In this document: in pieces, positions 1 to 13,427 of the stretch | Layout of the letters: every line of letters starts with the position of its first letter | Numbering within the stretch: position 1 is the stretch's first letter | DNA from: Primula veris | Lineage: Eukaryota > Streptophyta > Magnoliopsida > Ericales > Primulaceae | Assembly: GCA_963682055.1 (NCBI GenBank) | Contig: OY821747.1 | Location: 14,496,258 to 14,560,257 of the forward strand | Length of the DNA: 64,000 bases | Direction: 5' to 3' | Notes under the pieces: model-generated | What the model saw: the letters and a program-made list of their open reading frames with translations, nothing else | Databases searched by the model: none | What the model was told of the DNA's origin: nothing | Made by a program: the position numbers and the translations under genes

Positions 1-3000
1 GTTGAAACATGTTCTAAAATTAAGCTCTTTTCTTCAACTAGTTCTCTTATAAAATGATGCCTTAGATCAATATGTTTGGTTCTGGAATGTTGAACTGGAT
101 TTTTAGCTAAATCTATAGCACTTTTGTTATCACAAAACAGAGTTAATATTTCTTGTTTAACATTGTAATCAGTTAACATCTGTTTCATCCAAATTAGTTG
201 AGTGCATCCACTTCCAGCTGCAACATATTCTACTTCAGCAGTAGACAGAGATATGCAATTTTGCTTTTTACTGAATCAAGAAACAAGGTTGTTTCCAAAA
301 TAAAAACAACCACCAGAAGTACTCTTTCTATCATCTATGTTTCCTGCCCAATCTGCATCACAGTAGCCACTAAGAAAATGGTTTGTATCTTTAGAATACC
401 ATAGGCCTAGATGAGGTGTTCCTTTTACATACCTTAAAATCCTTTTGACAGCTAGAAGATGAGGTTCTAAAGGGTTTGCCTGATACCTGGCACACACTCC
501 TACACTTAAGCAAAGGTCTGGTCTACTAGCAGTTAAATAAAGCAGACTTTCAATCATGGATCTATAAAGATTTGGACAAACACTTTTTCCTTTATCATTT
601 CTAGACAGTTTAAGAGTGGTACTCATAGGGGTTCTCTTCTCTTTACTCTCACTCAGACCAAACTTCTTAACAAGATTGTCTGCATACTTACTTTGGCAAA
701 GAAAAATTCCTTTCTCATTCTGTTTAATTTGCAATCCTAGAAAGTAAGTTAGTTCACCTCCACCACTCATTTCAAATTCATTCTTCATATCAAAAATGAA
801 TTCTTCTACCCTTTTATTAGAAGTAGATCCAAAAACAATGTCATCAACATATATTTGAGCAATTATTATATCCTTTGTAGTTTTCTTTGTAAACAGAGTT
901 TTATCAACTCCCCCTCTGTTGAAACCTTTTTCAAGCAAAAACTTGGTTAATCTATCATACCAAGCTCTAGGAGCTTGCTTAAGACCATACAAGGCCTTTT
1001 TCAGCAAATAAACATGTTCAGGAAAGTTAGGATCTTCAAATCCCTTAGGTTGACAGACATAAACCTCTTCATTAATCACACCATTAAGAAAAGCACTCTT
1101 TATGTCAAGTTGAAACAGTTTAAAATCATACAGACATGCAAGAGATAGTAGCATTCTAATGGATTCAATTCTAGCTACAGGAGCAAAGGTTTCATCAAAG
1201 TCAATTCCCTCAATTTGTGTATAACCCTGAGCTACCAACCTAGATTTATTCCTGATAATCACTCCATCCTCATCACTTTTATTTCTAAAAATCCATTTAG
1301 TCCCTATAACATTTTTATTAGAAGGTCTGGGTACTAAAGTCCATACATCATTTCTCTCAAATTGAGCCAATTCATCCTGCATAGCTAAAATCCATTCACT
1401 ATCTTCTAGAGCTTCTTTTATATTTTTAGGTTCTAACTGAGAGATATAACAAGCAAAGTGAACAACATTATTTCTTTTACCTCTGGTTTTCATACCTGAT
1501 GTAACTTCTCCTATGACATTGTCAAGAGAATGATTTTTCTAAGTCCTTACATAGCGAGGCCTGCTAGTTGACTGAGAATGAGAACTTTCTTCTTCTTCTT
1601 CAGATTCAGCAGCATTCTGGGTTTCAACTGTGGTTCCAACCTCAGTTCCAACCTCAGTTGTAACCTTAGTTGCAACTGGACTTCCAACCACTCTGGGACT
1701 TCCAGTTTGTTGAGTTTCTTCTTTCTCTTTTTCTGTAGTCTCAGCCTGTTCATCATCACCTGTAATCTCATCAACAGTTTTTAGGTCATCAAATAACACA
1801 TTATAAGATTCCATAACACAGTTTGTTCTTTGATTGAAGACTCTAAATGCTCTACTATTCTGAGCATAACCAAGAAAAATCCCTTTATCACTTTTAGAGT
1901 CAAATTTACCAAGATGCTCTCTATCTCTGAGAATGTAGCAAACACATCCAAAAACTTGAAAATACTTTACATTGGGTTTTCTACCTTTCCATATTTCATA
2001 AGCTGTCATGGAAGTACCTTTAGTAATATAAACTCTATTAACTATATGACAGGCAGTATTAACAGCTTCAGCCCAAAATCTATTGGCAAGTTTCTTAGAG
2101 TTAAGCATTACTCTAGCCATTTCCTGAATGGTTCTATTTTTCCTTTCAACTATGCCATTTTGCTGTGGAGTCTTAGGAGCCGAGAACTCATGACATATTC
2201 CTAAGGAGTTGCAGAATTCTTTAAACCTGATATTTTCAAATTCAGTTCCATGATCACTTCTAATTCTAGCAATATTACCACTAGTGGAACCTTTTTCAAG
2301 TTGCAGTTTTAAGCACAGAGTTTTGAATAGTTCAAAAGTTTCAGACTTATCCTTTAAGAACACTACCCAAGAGTATCTAGAGAAATCATCTACAACTACT
2401 AGAATGTACTTCTTACCACCTATACTAGCAGTTTGCATAGGACCCATCAAGTCAATGTGAAGAAGTTCTAAGACTCTCTTAGTATAGATTAGACTAGTAC
2501 TTTTGTGAATAATTTTTGTTTGTTTGCCTATAGCACAGTCACCACAGACACTTTGAGTTTTAGCACTAAGTTTAGGAATTCCTCTTATCAATTCCTTTTT
2601 AACAAGCTTATCTAAAGTTTTGTAATTCACATGCCCAAGCCTTTTGTGCCAAATATCTACATTATTAGTAATGGATTGATTACACCTACTTTGAGACAAT
2701 TCTTTTTCAGCTTTTTCAAACACATAACAGCTGTTGGTTGATCTAACCCCAGTCATGATTAAATCATTGTTAAGATTAGTAACTAGACACCTTTCTTTGT
2801 CAAATTTAACAGTCATTTTATTATCACAGAGTTGACTGATACTAATAAGATTAGCTTTTAGACCATCTACAAGAAAAACATCCTCAATACTGGGCATTCC
2901 AGGTTTGTTTAAGGTACCTTTACCAACAATTTTTCCTGTATCTCCACCTCCAAACACAACAGTGTTACCTGTAAGAATGCTGACATTTTTTAAGAGACTT

Positions 3001-4904
3001 GCAGTACCTGTCATGTGCTTAGAGCAACCACTGTCAAAATACCAATCATTAGAAGTAACAACATTCAAAGAATTAATAACAGCCTTGTTGTTAGCAATTA
3101 AGGTGGCATTTTCTTTTACTTTCCAAACCCATTTCAAATTTTTATTGACAGAAGCCAGCCAGGTCTTCTGGGAAATATACTTTATGTTTCTTTTTAAATA
3201 ACACTGGATTTCAGAATGACCAGGTTTTTTACAGAAATTACACAGCTTCACCCTAAAGTTATTTTTATTCCTAAAGCTATTCAGTTTATTCATGGTTGCA
3301 ACTTTGGTTGTAACTGAGCTTCCAACCTTCTTTACAAAAACCTGAGTTTTATTCCTGGTTGCAAATCTGGTTGCAACTGAGCTTCTAACCTTATTGTCAA
3401 AATCATTAGCTTTAGCTTTAGCAACAGCTTCAATAAAAGTAGTTTTTCCTGTACATTTACCTCCATAGTAACCTAGACCACTGATATCTTTGGAGCCTCT
3501 AGAATATGACAGCATGTCATCTAATTTATCTGAAGCAGAAACATTCAGCAATTTTATTATCTTTTTAGTTTCAGTAAGTTCAACCAGTTGTAGTTTAAGC
3601 TTCTCAGTAAGATTTTTAACCTCATCCTTTAGATCAACATTCAGTTTGCTTATGATTAAGGATTGTTTACTCAGACATTTATACTTTTCATACAGAACAA
3701 GGTATTGCTTAGTAATGTTTTCATCAGAAGGTTCTTCCTCATCACTGCTATATGTTTCAATGGCAGTTGTAACTATGGTTGAAACCTGCTCACAGTCACT
3801 TTCATAAGTAGGTTCTTTTTCAGTGATTATTCCCATGAAATTAACAAAATTAGAACCATCCTCTTCATCACTGTTGCTCTCAGAATCACTATCACTATGA
3901 GTGGTTATATAAGCATTTTTGTTTCTTTTTAAAGTGTTTGCACACTCAGCCTGAATATGATCAAAACCTCTACATTCTCTACACTGAATCTCTTTAGGTT
4001 TGTATTCTTTGTTATCCTTTTCTTTGGAATTCCACTTTCCTGTAGAGTTATTGTTGAACCTAGACTCTGTCTTAAACTGGTTATCCTTTTTCTGAAAGTT
4101 TTTAGATGAACCAGTATCATCCTCCTTTTTCGTATAAAACTTCTTGTACACCTTTTTTGCAAAGAAAGCTAATTGTTCTTCATCACTCATTTTATCACAG
4201 ATATTAGATTCAGATTTCTTAGCTTGAAATGCTATTCCCTTTTCTGGTCTTTTATGTTTGAAGAATTTTAGTTCATGAGTACTTAGATTTCCTATGAGTT
4301 CTTCAAGTTTAAGATTATCTAAGTCAGTTGATTCTTCAATATCTGTGACCTTAATTTCAAACCTTTCTGGGAGGGACCTAAGAGTTTTCTTAACAAGTTT
4401 AGCATCACTGTATTTTTCACCTAAGGTTCCAGCTTGATGAGCAATGTGGCAGATTCTACCATTAAATTGTTCAATGTTTTCATCTTTCTCCATTCTTAAG
4501 TTTTCAAATTGGGTAGTTAACTGTTGAAGTTTGAAAGCTTTTACTTTAGTGGTTCCTTCAAAAGTAACTTGCAAAATATCCCATGCTTCTTTAGCTGTTT
4601 CACAATGAGAGATATACCTGAATACGCTGAGAGTTACACCAGCAAAAATCAAGTTTATGGCTGTTGAGTTGGCACTTGATTTTCTGTCTTCTTCAGCAGA
4701 CCATCTGTCTTCAGGTATAGGAACCAGCTCTCCTTCACTATCAATGGTAGTTGGAGCCTCCCATCCATACATAACAGTTTTCCATGCATGTTCATTCTGC
4801 TGTTTGATGAAAGACCTCATTCTGATTTTACATACTCCATAGTTTACTCCTCCTTCAAGCAATGGAGGTTTGTTGAAAGCGTTTCCTTCCCTCATTAAGT
4901 CCAT
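1..4904 (-). pseudogene. Ty1/copia gag-pol, SIRE/Maximus type, with premature stops
   Basis: Polyprotein of an LTR retrotransposon, starting at 4904 and running off the window at position 1. In order it shows a UBN2-like gag; two CCHC zinc knuckles (CRECRGFDHIQAEC and CNFCKKPGHSEIQC); an aspartic protease (WYFDSGCSKHMTG); a GAG-pre/HHCC region (WHKRLGHVNYKTL); an integrase core with SDHGTEF and PQQNGIVERKNR; a reverse transcriptase with YVDDIVFGS; and an RNase H with DADWAG. The frame is uninterrupted except for a TAG at 1539-1541, between integrase and reverse transcriptase, and a TGA at 276-278 where RNase H normally has Trp. RNase H similarity continues in the same frame to position 1. The gag start and the CRECxGF knuckle resemble the SIRE lineage, whose members may carry an env-like ORF further downstream; that part is outside the window. 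Only two stops in about 4.9 kb suggest a fairly young copy. Confidence 0.93.
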
Positions 4905-4949
4905 TGTTACTAGAACACAGGATCCACACTAAGTAAGATCTAGTGTGAA

Positions 4950-4961
4950 GCTCTGATACCA
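4950..4961 (-). other. Primer binding site of the copia element (initiator tRNA-Met)
   Basis: On the minus strand this reads TGGTATCAGAGC, the standard complement of the 3' end of plant initiator tRNA-Met. It starts two bases inside the LTR end at 4964 and lies about 45 bases before the gag ATG at 4904, as expected for a copia element. Confidence 0.92.
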
Positions 4962-4963
4962 AT

Positions 4964-6176
4964 TGAAATTCCTATCCGCTGTTCTAGTTGCAGTTTTGCA
5001 GTTAGGTTCTAAGTGAGGTTGCAACCACAGTTAGAACCCAGTGTATAAATGGACAGAACTGTAAAAAGTTAAATGTACGTAAATGAAATCACACGCACAT
5101 TTAACAACGGAGTTCACCTAACTAGGCTACGTTTCCGGGGCACTTACCCAGATTATGATATTATAAAAAGCTTACAATATAAGACTCAAGTCTTAACGAA
5201 AAACACTTAGACTCCCTCTAGGTTTTTCTGCCTATCTCTATATTGCTCCTACTCTATAACTATCACTTATAAATCAATGGCATCCCACCATTGTTTTCTT
5301 TTTAAAGCTCACGTGTATTCTCTCTAGAAAATAAGTTCTTTATAATTTAGAACACACACATTTACAAGCTAAGTTATCAAGTATATAAGCAAGTAAAAAC
5401 AATCTTCTATTCTTCAATATCTTTTGATTGTTTTTGACTTTATTGATTGGCTTCAATCTTCCCATGCATAGCGTGATACTTCAGCATTGATTGACTCCAA
5501 TCATCATTGGTTGATACCTGTTTAATAACCAGCTTGATTGAAGGAGTTAGTATTTTCCTATAACTAGGAAACATATAAAAAGATCATATCTTGGAAAGAT
5601 ATCTTTTAAGTATTCATGTAAAACATTAACTCCTAATTTTATTCAATCTTTAAACATATCATTCTGAATTGATAAGGAGCAAAGATTGAAACATGTGATA
5701 AAGATTATTATAAGAATAGAGATATAGAATTGTAAAGGAAACATAACCAATCTCTTTATATATTTTAAAAAATTTTTCCTTACCACTTTGATATTCTCAA
5801 TAAACGCATATTAACCTTTTAGAATCATATGAGAACATATCCTGCATGTTGTAGAACAATTAATAATCAATAAATGACAGCAATGCAGATTTGTAGAACG
5901 AGACAGAATTCTGCTTACCAGCAGGTTGGAACTAGTGGTTGCAACTGAGGTTGCAACTAGTACTTGAAATCTGTTACTACTGACTTAGTAGGTTGCAACT
6001 GAGGTTGCAACTGGTACTTGAAACCTGTCACTACTGACTTAGTAGGTTGCAACTGAGGTTGCAACTGGTACTTGAAACCTGTCAATTCTGTCTTAGTTCT
6101 TAACAACAGTTAGGATTTATTTAGTAAAAACCAATAGACAATAACCAATATTTAGACCAGAAATCTGATCCTAACA
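4964..6176 (-). repeat. 5' LTR of the copia element
   Basis: Read on the minus strand, the LTR opens with TGTTAG at 6176 and closes with TTTCA at 4964, just before the tRNA-Met site. The 1,213-base length suits the SIRE group. The start is inferred from the TG...CA ends and from where peroxidase intron similarity resumes; the 3' LTR lies outside the window, so the pair cannot be compared. The adjoining five bases 6177-6181 (cttgt) would be one half of the target duplication. A TATA-like stretch lies near 5160-5170. Confidence 0.8.
5937..6096. repeat. 54-base direct repeat, three units, inside the copia LTR
   Basis: Three successive units start at 5937, 5991 and 6045, each opening with ggttgcaactgagg and followed by a matching tract. 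The period is 54 bases with few differences; the last unit diverges after about 40 bases. The array lies in the first part of the LTR, where U3 regulatory sequence would be. Confidence 0.9.
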
Positions 6177-6252
6177 CTTGTCAAGCAAACAATTAATTAT
6201 TATGTTAAAGACCGTGCCTTTCACATACATAACAACTATTAATTTTCTTCTA

Positions 6253-6879
<627 letters not shown>

Positions 6880-6979
6880 GAGAAGAGATATTTTTGTGTG
6901 TGTGTGCGTGTGTGTAGTGATATTATTGAAATGGATGCAAGTTTGATTTTTGGATTGGCTTATAAACTCTATTTGGAGG

Positions 6980-7342
6980 AATGTACTTGGGATGTGTGGA
7001 TGTGATAATGATCGATTAGTACATATTATAACTACTTATATATAAAAAAAAACCGGTGTCGTAATAGTCATTTAAATTTAGTACATATATATAATCTAAA
7101 ATATACCTAATACTGTCTCGCATTTATTTAACTAGTCCATTATCATCTTTATTCGCTTTCCATACATAAATTTACATAAATAAATTTATAATTATATTTA
7201 TACGTGAGTTGTTTGCAAGTTATGTGTCTAGAATTATTATTACATAAATAATCATATTACTTTTTTTCTTAAAACATTTCTACTTAAGAGATAAAAGGTA
7301 AGCATTAAACCTGTATAGTGCATCCCATCATAATAAGATGGC
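6980..7342. other. Intergenic stretch, nothing recognised
   Basis: AT-rich sequence upstream of the peroxidase pseudogene. A TATA-like TTTATAAGCC (minus strand, near 6960) could be the remnant promoter of that copy. No coding or repeat structure was seen beyond it. Confidence 0.5.
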
Positions 7343-7350
7343 CATACATA

Positions 7351-9176
7351 AGGCTGTAAATGAAAGGAAACGAGGTAAACAATACTATCTTCATGTTTAT
7401 CAACTGAAACGTTTGTTTATTTTTTGTATACGTTCATGTAAAAACGAACCAAAGTTTTACGAACATGAACTAAACGTTTACCGAGATGAACACGAGTTGT
7501 TCGTGAACACCTCATTTCATTCAAAATATTCAAGAATTAGGATTTTTTTTTTTCTTTTTAGAATATATTAGAATTTTATCATTTATTATTATATTGTTAA
7601 CTATTGTTGACTACAGATAAATTGAATGTTTGTTAACTAATTTATTTGACATTATAACACAAATTTATCTTAGCTTTAAGTTTCTATATTTTGTTCATGC
7701 ATAAATTTTTTTTTACATACGTATAATTGATTAGTTTAACGAGTCAAACACTTCACAATAAAATCATTGATTGTATTTATAGTATGATTGGTCGGACTTA
7801 AAATGTGTTTCAAAATAAAATCCTTTTAACCTAGCAAGAGTATTAGAGTCCACCATAGTATTTAGGTAGTAAGTAAGATTCGTTCCACGAAAATTATGTA
7901 AAATAAAAAGAATATATTTAAACACGAGTTTTTTAGTTTTTTATAACGATTAAACTCATGCTATTTGTCATTTTTTTTATCTAAACTAAATAAACATAAA
8001 CGAGAGAGAATTATAATTAAGGGTTGTCGTTTTTTTTATTTATCTAAAATAACAATTCATCAACAAAGGTTGTCAATTCTGACTTTTTGTTATTCTACAA
8101 ATAAAATAAATCTAGACTAAACAATAAATAAATAAAAACAAATAAATAAGAACAAGCAAATTAAATAAAAAGAAGGATAGATGTTACCGAGTAGGCAAAA
8201 GCACCATAAAGAACTCAGTAAAATGTAGCAGAAAGATACTCATGAGGGTGAGACATCGTAGGTTTAAGGAAAAGAAAGATAAAAGCGAGAAATATAATAT
8301 AATTAAAGAGACAGAATTATATTAATTATTAAGCGTGATGTTTCTGTCCGGAGTCAGAGCCTTTCAAAATACTGAAATAAAATACTGAACATTTTCATTT
8401 ATAGTGTTTAACTCATAAAATTTAAGAACCTAATTACTTAAAAACGCTGATTCGGATCAAATAAAGTTGACCCTCATCAGATGACGTGGTACATTATGAT
8501 TTGTCAAATGTTGTTAACTCTATTCATTGATCCAGATTTCCCCATATATTTTATGATTTCTTGAATATTTTCACGATTCTTGACTTGGCCACGAGGATAA
8601 ACTTCTATAATCAACTTTTCTTGTCCTTTAACCTATTCAATCTTCAATCTTGACCAGTTCATTTTTTATCTTCATGTAAATTGTCCTAAAAAGGCCAATA
8701 ATATAAAAATAGGTTATCAGGTAAAAAAAAAAGTAAAATACATAAAACAAACATAAAATACTAAACTTACGCATATTTAGATTGATTAAATGCCAATAAA
8801 TACCACCAAAAATATAAACTTTTACGGTCGAATCAATGATTATATAAATTACCTTAATAAATTTGTAATAATACAAACTTATCAATAATATTATTATAGT
8901 ATAAGTTTGTTTATTAATTTTGTAGTGATACTAGTTTTTGTTAAATAATAATACACTTAGTTTTTTTTATTTTATCAAACTTTATATTTAATTACACAAA
9001 CACAGCCTTAAACGAACCGAACGAAATCATATTCATTTTCAATTCACTTAATAGATAAACGATATATTATTATGTCTTATCAAATTCGTTTATAAATGAA
9101 CGAATATGAAACCGAATATTAACTAAATTGAACACGAACGATTGCATAAACGACTCATCTCATTTATACCCGTAGT
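7351..9176. mobile_element. Possible non-autonomous hAT-like element
   Basis: The left end reads aggctgtaaatga and the right end, reversed, contains gggtataaatga, so the ends are roughly inverted. Flanking 8-mers are catacata (7343-7350) and catacatt (9177-9184), seven of eight identical, as for a hAT duplication. Both ends are rich in CGAAC/GTTCG words (7360-7510 and 9010-9160), a common subterminal pattern. The interior is AT-rich and encodes nothing recognisable. The ends do not match perfectly, so the boundaries are tentative. Confidence 0.4.
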
Positions 9177-9433
9177 CATACATTGATTAAGTGCCATGCA
9201 TAGCATATTATTCGGAAAGAGAGCCCCATACTTCCTTATACAAAGAGAGTACACAGACCCTAAACCTTACAATCGTTGGATACGTAAATAAGGATTGAAC
9301 GGCTCACAGAAAAAGGACATAAATTAAAGGGAAAATAGAATAAAACATGTTATTAACAAAAGTAAAATATAAATGCAGAAAAGTCGTACTTGCAGGCCCT
9401 TATCTTCTTAAAACCTTCATTGTAGGCGAGGAG

Positions 9434-9434
<1 letters not shown>

Positions 9435-9467
<33 letters not shown>
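9435..9467. repeat. (TA)n microsatellite
   Basis: An uninterrupted TA run of about 33 bases directly before the half-hairpin element. Confidence 0.9.
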
Positions 9468-9470
<3 letters not shown>

Positions 9471-9474
9471 GCGG

Positions 9475-9688
9475 TTCAAGTGACTCTTTTTTGACACTGT
9501 TTTTGACACTCACATGAAAAACACTACAAATCAAGATTTTATTAATGCCGATCTACACGGTTTCATGACGGAAAGACAAATATGGGCCTCGTTTTTTTTT
9601 TCCGAAATATATAATTGTATGTAGTGAATTTTAAAATTTATCGTAATTTGCAATACCGGCAAGTATACATCTCGGAAAAAAAACAGAT
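9475..9688. mobile_element. Left half of a hairpin MITE, truncated
   Basis: This tract matches the left arm, centre and first bases of the right arm of the foldback MITE at 23862-24197. Shared words are aaatcaagat, a gtttcatgacgg-like stretch, a cctcg/cttcttg T-run, and the right-arm start catctcgga. It stops near 9688, where copia coding similarity begins, so the second arm has been removed by a later event. It is more diverged than the complete copy. Confidence 0.7.
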
Positions 9689-9689
9689 A

Positions 9690-10205
9690 GAAAGTGTGTT
9701 TGCTTGGTTATGTTTGTCTTTACTATGCTAGTAATTTAAGTAGAAATATAACTAAGTTTGATGTTAAAAGTAGAAATTGTATTTTGCTTGGTTATGGTGC
9801 AAGTACTAAATGTTACAAATTATATGATATAATTACCAGTGAGGTTTTTTTTTTCAAAATATGTTATTTTTTATGAAAAATTCTTTTCTTTTCAGCAAAA
9901 AGAGAACTCCTGTATTTCCCATGGATTACCTATTTCTACTAATCATTCTGAACCTACTAATCCATGTGATGATAATGTTACTACTAATCCTACTAATTTT
10001 GATATTCATGAAGAAAGTGATATTACAGGTAATCCTACTGTTTGTAGAAAATGTACAAGAATTTTCAAAACTCCTAGCTATTTACATGATTTTCATCGAC
10101 CACTTGCTATGACATCTGCTGATTATGTTATACCTATTCATTCTTTGTCTTATTCCTTAATTATGATAATATTTTTGAGTCTTATAAATTTTTTTCTAGT
10201 TTGCA
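9690..10205 (+). pseudogene. Ty1/copia fragment, part 1 (end of integrase and linker)
   Basis: The translation shows the conserved end of a copia integrase and the following linker: a CLCYAS-like stretch, then KFDVKSRNCILLGYGAS and YKLYDI, then a hydrophilic region. The reading shifts frame near 9860. Upstream integrase, protease and gag are absent. Similarity stops near 10205 inside the linker and resumes at about 15040, so this is one fragment split by the hAT element. It is from a different family than the copia element at 1-6176. Confidence 0.85.
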
Positions 10206-10619
10206 TGGGTACGGTACGAGTAGTGTAACCAGTACGATACGGGAAAAACTGAAAAATTTCGGTACGGTACGACGGGGGTACGATAAAAAATATATAATTA
10301 CCTTTTTTATATACATACGATGTATTAGATCTTCCAAGCTTAGAGCCTTACATTAGCCTCAAATATATCATCAAAAGCAGCTACAACATATTCTTACCCA
10401 AAATATACACAAGTGACAATTAACTTACAACTTGAGCTTTTAAGCTATCAAGTGTAATCCCAAAATGATACAATATTTCTTACCCAAAGCATTGTCAAGA
10501 GTTAATTACTAGCAATTTACTTGCCCAAAACACTAGTTCCATATAGCAACCCAAAATAATTACCAACTAGCTAGGAGCCACAAAATAGATAAAACACAGT
10601 ACACCAAAGCAACTTCGTA

Positions 10620-13145
10620 TCAACCAAAACGAAATGGGATAGTCTGCTCATCATCAGCAAGACCGCCATCATCACTGTATAAGACTCCGTCGAATTCTGG
10701 TTCGTCTAGAGATAGATCAGCAAATTCAAGAAGCGCAGTGCCCTCCGTGTCCATGGAATCAAATGCATCAGCTCCAACATCCCACATCTTACTTGCCCCT
10801 TCAAAGTATTGTGGAGTGTTCCTAGATAAGAGACGAAGATTATAATGGACAAAAACAAGATCTTCAGCCCTTTGTGGCGTTGTTTTGTTTCTATACATCG
10901 ATTGTATAAAAAGGTAGGTGCTCCAATTTCTCTCACAACATGAGGGCGAACAAGGTTGCCCAAGTAACTTCAATGCTAATTTCTGAAGAGTTGGTGTCGA
11001 GGAACCATGAACACACAATCACTTATTCGGAGACAATAAACCACGATCGTGCACAGAGTCATGACCTGCAAAATCCTCAAGGGCAGCCAAAAAAGAAGCA
11101 AATTCCTCATTCACACCTCTTCGTTCGTTCGGATTAGAATAGTATCTTTCAATGCACTTTTTTCTTTCCCTCAAAATGTTAATGTCCCTATGAGGAGGAA
11201 CATGGGTGTGGTTTTCTTTAAGCCATTCACTGCTATAGTACCTACTGTAGAAATAATTTAGTAATGTAGAAATATAAAAAAACAAACAAACAATGAAGTA
11301 AGTTTAATTACTCACTGTCAAACACATAATCTGAGAATGAAAAACTAACTATCTTTTATTTGTTAAACACTTAGGGTCCGTTTGGTATCAGATTTTTTGA
11401 CCAAAAACCTGATTTTCAAAATCAAAAAATCTAGCAAAAAGATGGATTCTGAATTTTTGGATTATTTTGACTAAAAATTTGGATTTTAAGAATAAAAAAA
11501 ATCCTATTAACCAAACAACTATTAAAAAATCTAGACTTTCAAAATCTAAAAATCCAAAAATTATCCCTAAAAATATGATACCATACACACCCTTAAGCTT
11601 TAGCAAGTTCAAAAACTTACTTTGAATTTAATGAATGTGCCAAACAATGTAGAGGCGTGTTGCTTTTGCTCCATCGCTCCCTCAAAATCTTAGAAACGAC
11701 CTCAAACAATTTACAATTTCCATTGTTAACCCGAACATTATGTTGTTGAATAACAATCCTCACCTTCTCTATCATCTCATCCCACCACTTATAGACCAAG
11801 TGAAGACAAGGTACATCAGTGTCGGTCTTTTTTAGCATATCATATATAGGAGCTGTGAAAGCGAGTATATAATCAACTAGTTACCAAAAATGATCATCCA
11901 ATATCTTAGTCCTCACTTTAATGACTTTTTCAACATAATCCTCTTTGTACAGTACCCATTTTTCATTAATGACCATGCTTTCCAGACATTGCTTTATTTC
12001 CCTAAACCTCTTTAACATTATGATAGTTGAAGCAAAGCGTGTGTCAGCAACTGACAGCAATTTCAACTTTGAAAATGAACTGAGCATTAACAATCTCATG
12101 GAGTGATTCATAATTTACTTTTTTTTAATCATTGATGCATCACTAGCTACATCAGCAATCCTATGCATTGTTCATAAGCCTCATGGTTCCTTAGTGTGTG
12201 TGATGGTAAACAAATATTCTTCAATGCAAGATTGAGAGTGTGCACAACACAAGGTGTCCAAAATATCTTTAGATATTTTGTCTCGATTATAAGTCCCGCA
12301 GATTTGCAAACAGGGGCATTGTCGGTGATCACTTGAACAACATTTTCACAGCCTAATTCTTTAATGGTCTCCATAATCAAATTAGAAATGAAGAACTTAT
12401 CCTTGATCCCACCTTTACAGTTTACAGCTTTTAAGAATATAGGACCACTTTCACAAACTGCCATGACATTAATTAGAGGCCTCCTTTGTGGATCCGACCA
12501 CCCATCACTACAAATGCTAACACCTTTTTGTTGCCAAGAACTCTTCACTGGCTCCAACAATTTCTCAATATTAGCTCTTTCGTGTTGAAGTAATGTGGTC
12601 CTTAACAAGTTATAACCTGGTGGAAGATAGCCCGGAATCGTGCGACTAGTAGCTAAAGTATATGATCGAATGTAATAAGGATTTCTAGCAACATTAAAAG
12701 ACATTCCGGCCGTATAAAATAATCTTGCAATTTCACTATGAAGCTCGTCCCTTTGAGTTTAATTAAATGCCTTCTCTAAAGGACTTAAAAGCTTCTTGTT
12801 TTTTCAATCACCGGGAATGTGAAACACTGGTGATGAGGGCACATGCAATGGAACTTATTTAGGTTTAACATATTTTTTTTTGAATTCCACAGCCTCCAGA
12901 AGTTGGTGAATATGAGTTAATTCTTCGTTTGTAATAGCGGTACAAGCGCTAATTCCTGCAAGTTTGATTTTTAATAAGTGAAACCTTACTCTAGAGTATG
13001 ACCCCTTAAAAACCTTATTACAATATATGCAAGACCAAACGTTATTTCTGTCCCCTCCTACCCTCTTTTCGATAACATCAACATATTTCCACAAAGGACA
13101 GTCACTAATTTCACCTTCATTACTTGTACTTTGTGATCCAGACAT
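10620..13145 (-). pseudogene. hAT transposase (BED finger, DUF659, hATC), decayed
   Basis: Read from 13145 downward. Residues 1-96 form a BED-type zinc finger (CxxC in WSCIYCNKVFKG, later His residues around RVRFHLLKI). The next block (12147-12704) is a DUF659/RNase H-like core with CSDGWSDPQRRPL and VITDNA, which carry two of the expected catalytic Asp residues, and HTLNLALKNI. Pieces at 11881-12111 and 11617-11838 continue the helical region. After an interruption by a Tourist MITE, 10620-11285 carries the C-terminal dimerisation segment (ALKLLGQPCSPSCCERNWST). Several in-frame stops separate the BED finger from DUF659, and frameshifts occur near 11020, so no functional transposase can be made. 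Related plant hAT proteins are about 700 residues, consistent with the summed pieces. Confidence 0.88.
11374..11592. mobile_element. Tourist-like (PIF/Harbinger) MITE in the hAT transposase
   Basis: A 219-base element with terminal inverted repeats GGGTCCGTTTGGTATCA and, reversed, GGGTGTGTATGGTATCA (13 of 17 identical). It is flanked by TTA on both sides (11371-11373, 11593-11595), the target of PIF/Harbinger elements. It is non-coding. Confidence 0.88.
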
Positions 13146-13427
13146 AATTTATACTACCTAGCAAAATTATGAAATACATAATTGATGAATATGGAATGGT
13201 GTAAAAAGAAAAAAAACTTGTTTGGACATGGTAAAAAAGTAAAAGAACGTTTAAGTATAACAAATTAACAACAAACAGATCCAAGATTTGAACTATATGC
13301 AACTAGCACAAAATAGTAAAATAGAAGCTAAGGGGTATAATTAAAACTGAAGGTGAAGAGTGAAGACTTTAAGTGAATGAGTTTAGATGTCGTGGGGTTT
13401 GTTCAACATGATCCCCGCCTCCAAACC

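Noticed and set aside
198..4842. Several plus-strand reading frames of 60-125 codons
   Set aside because: They are antisense to the copia gag-pol frame and show no domain of their own.
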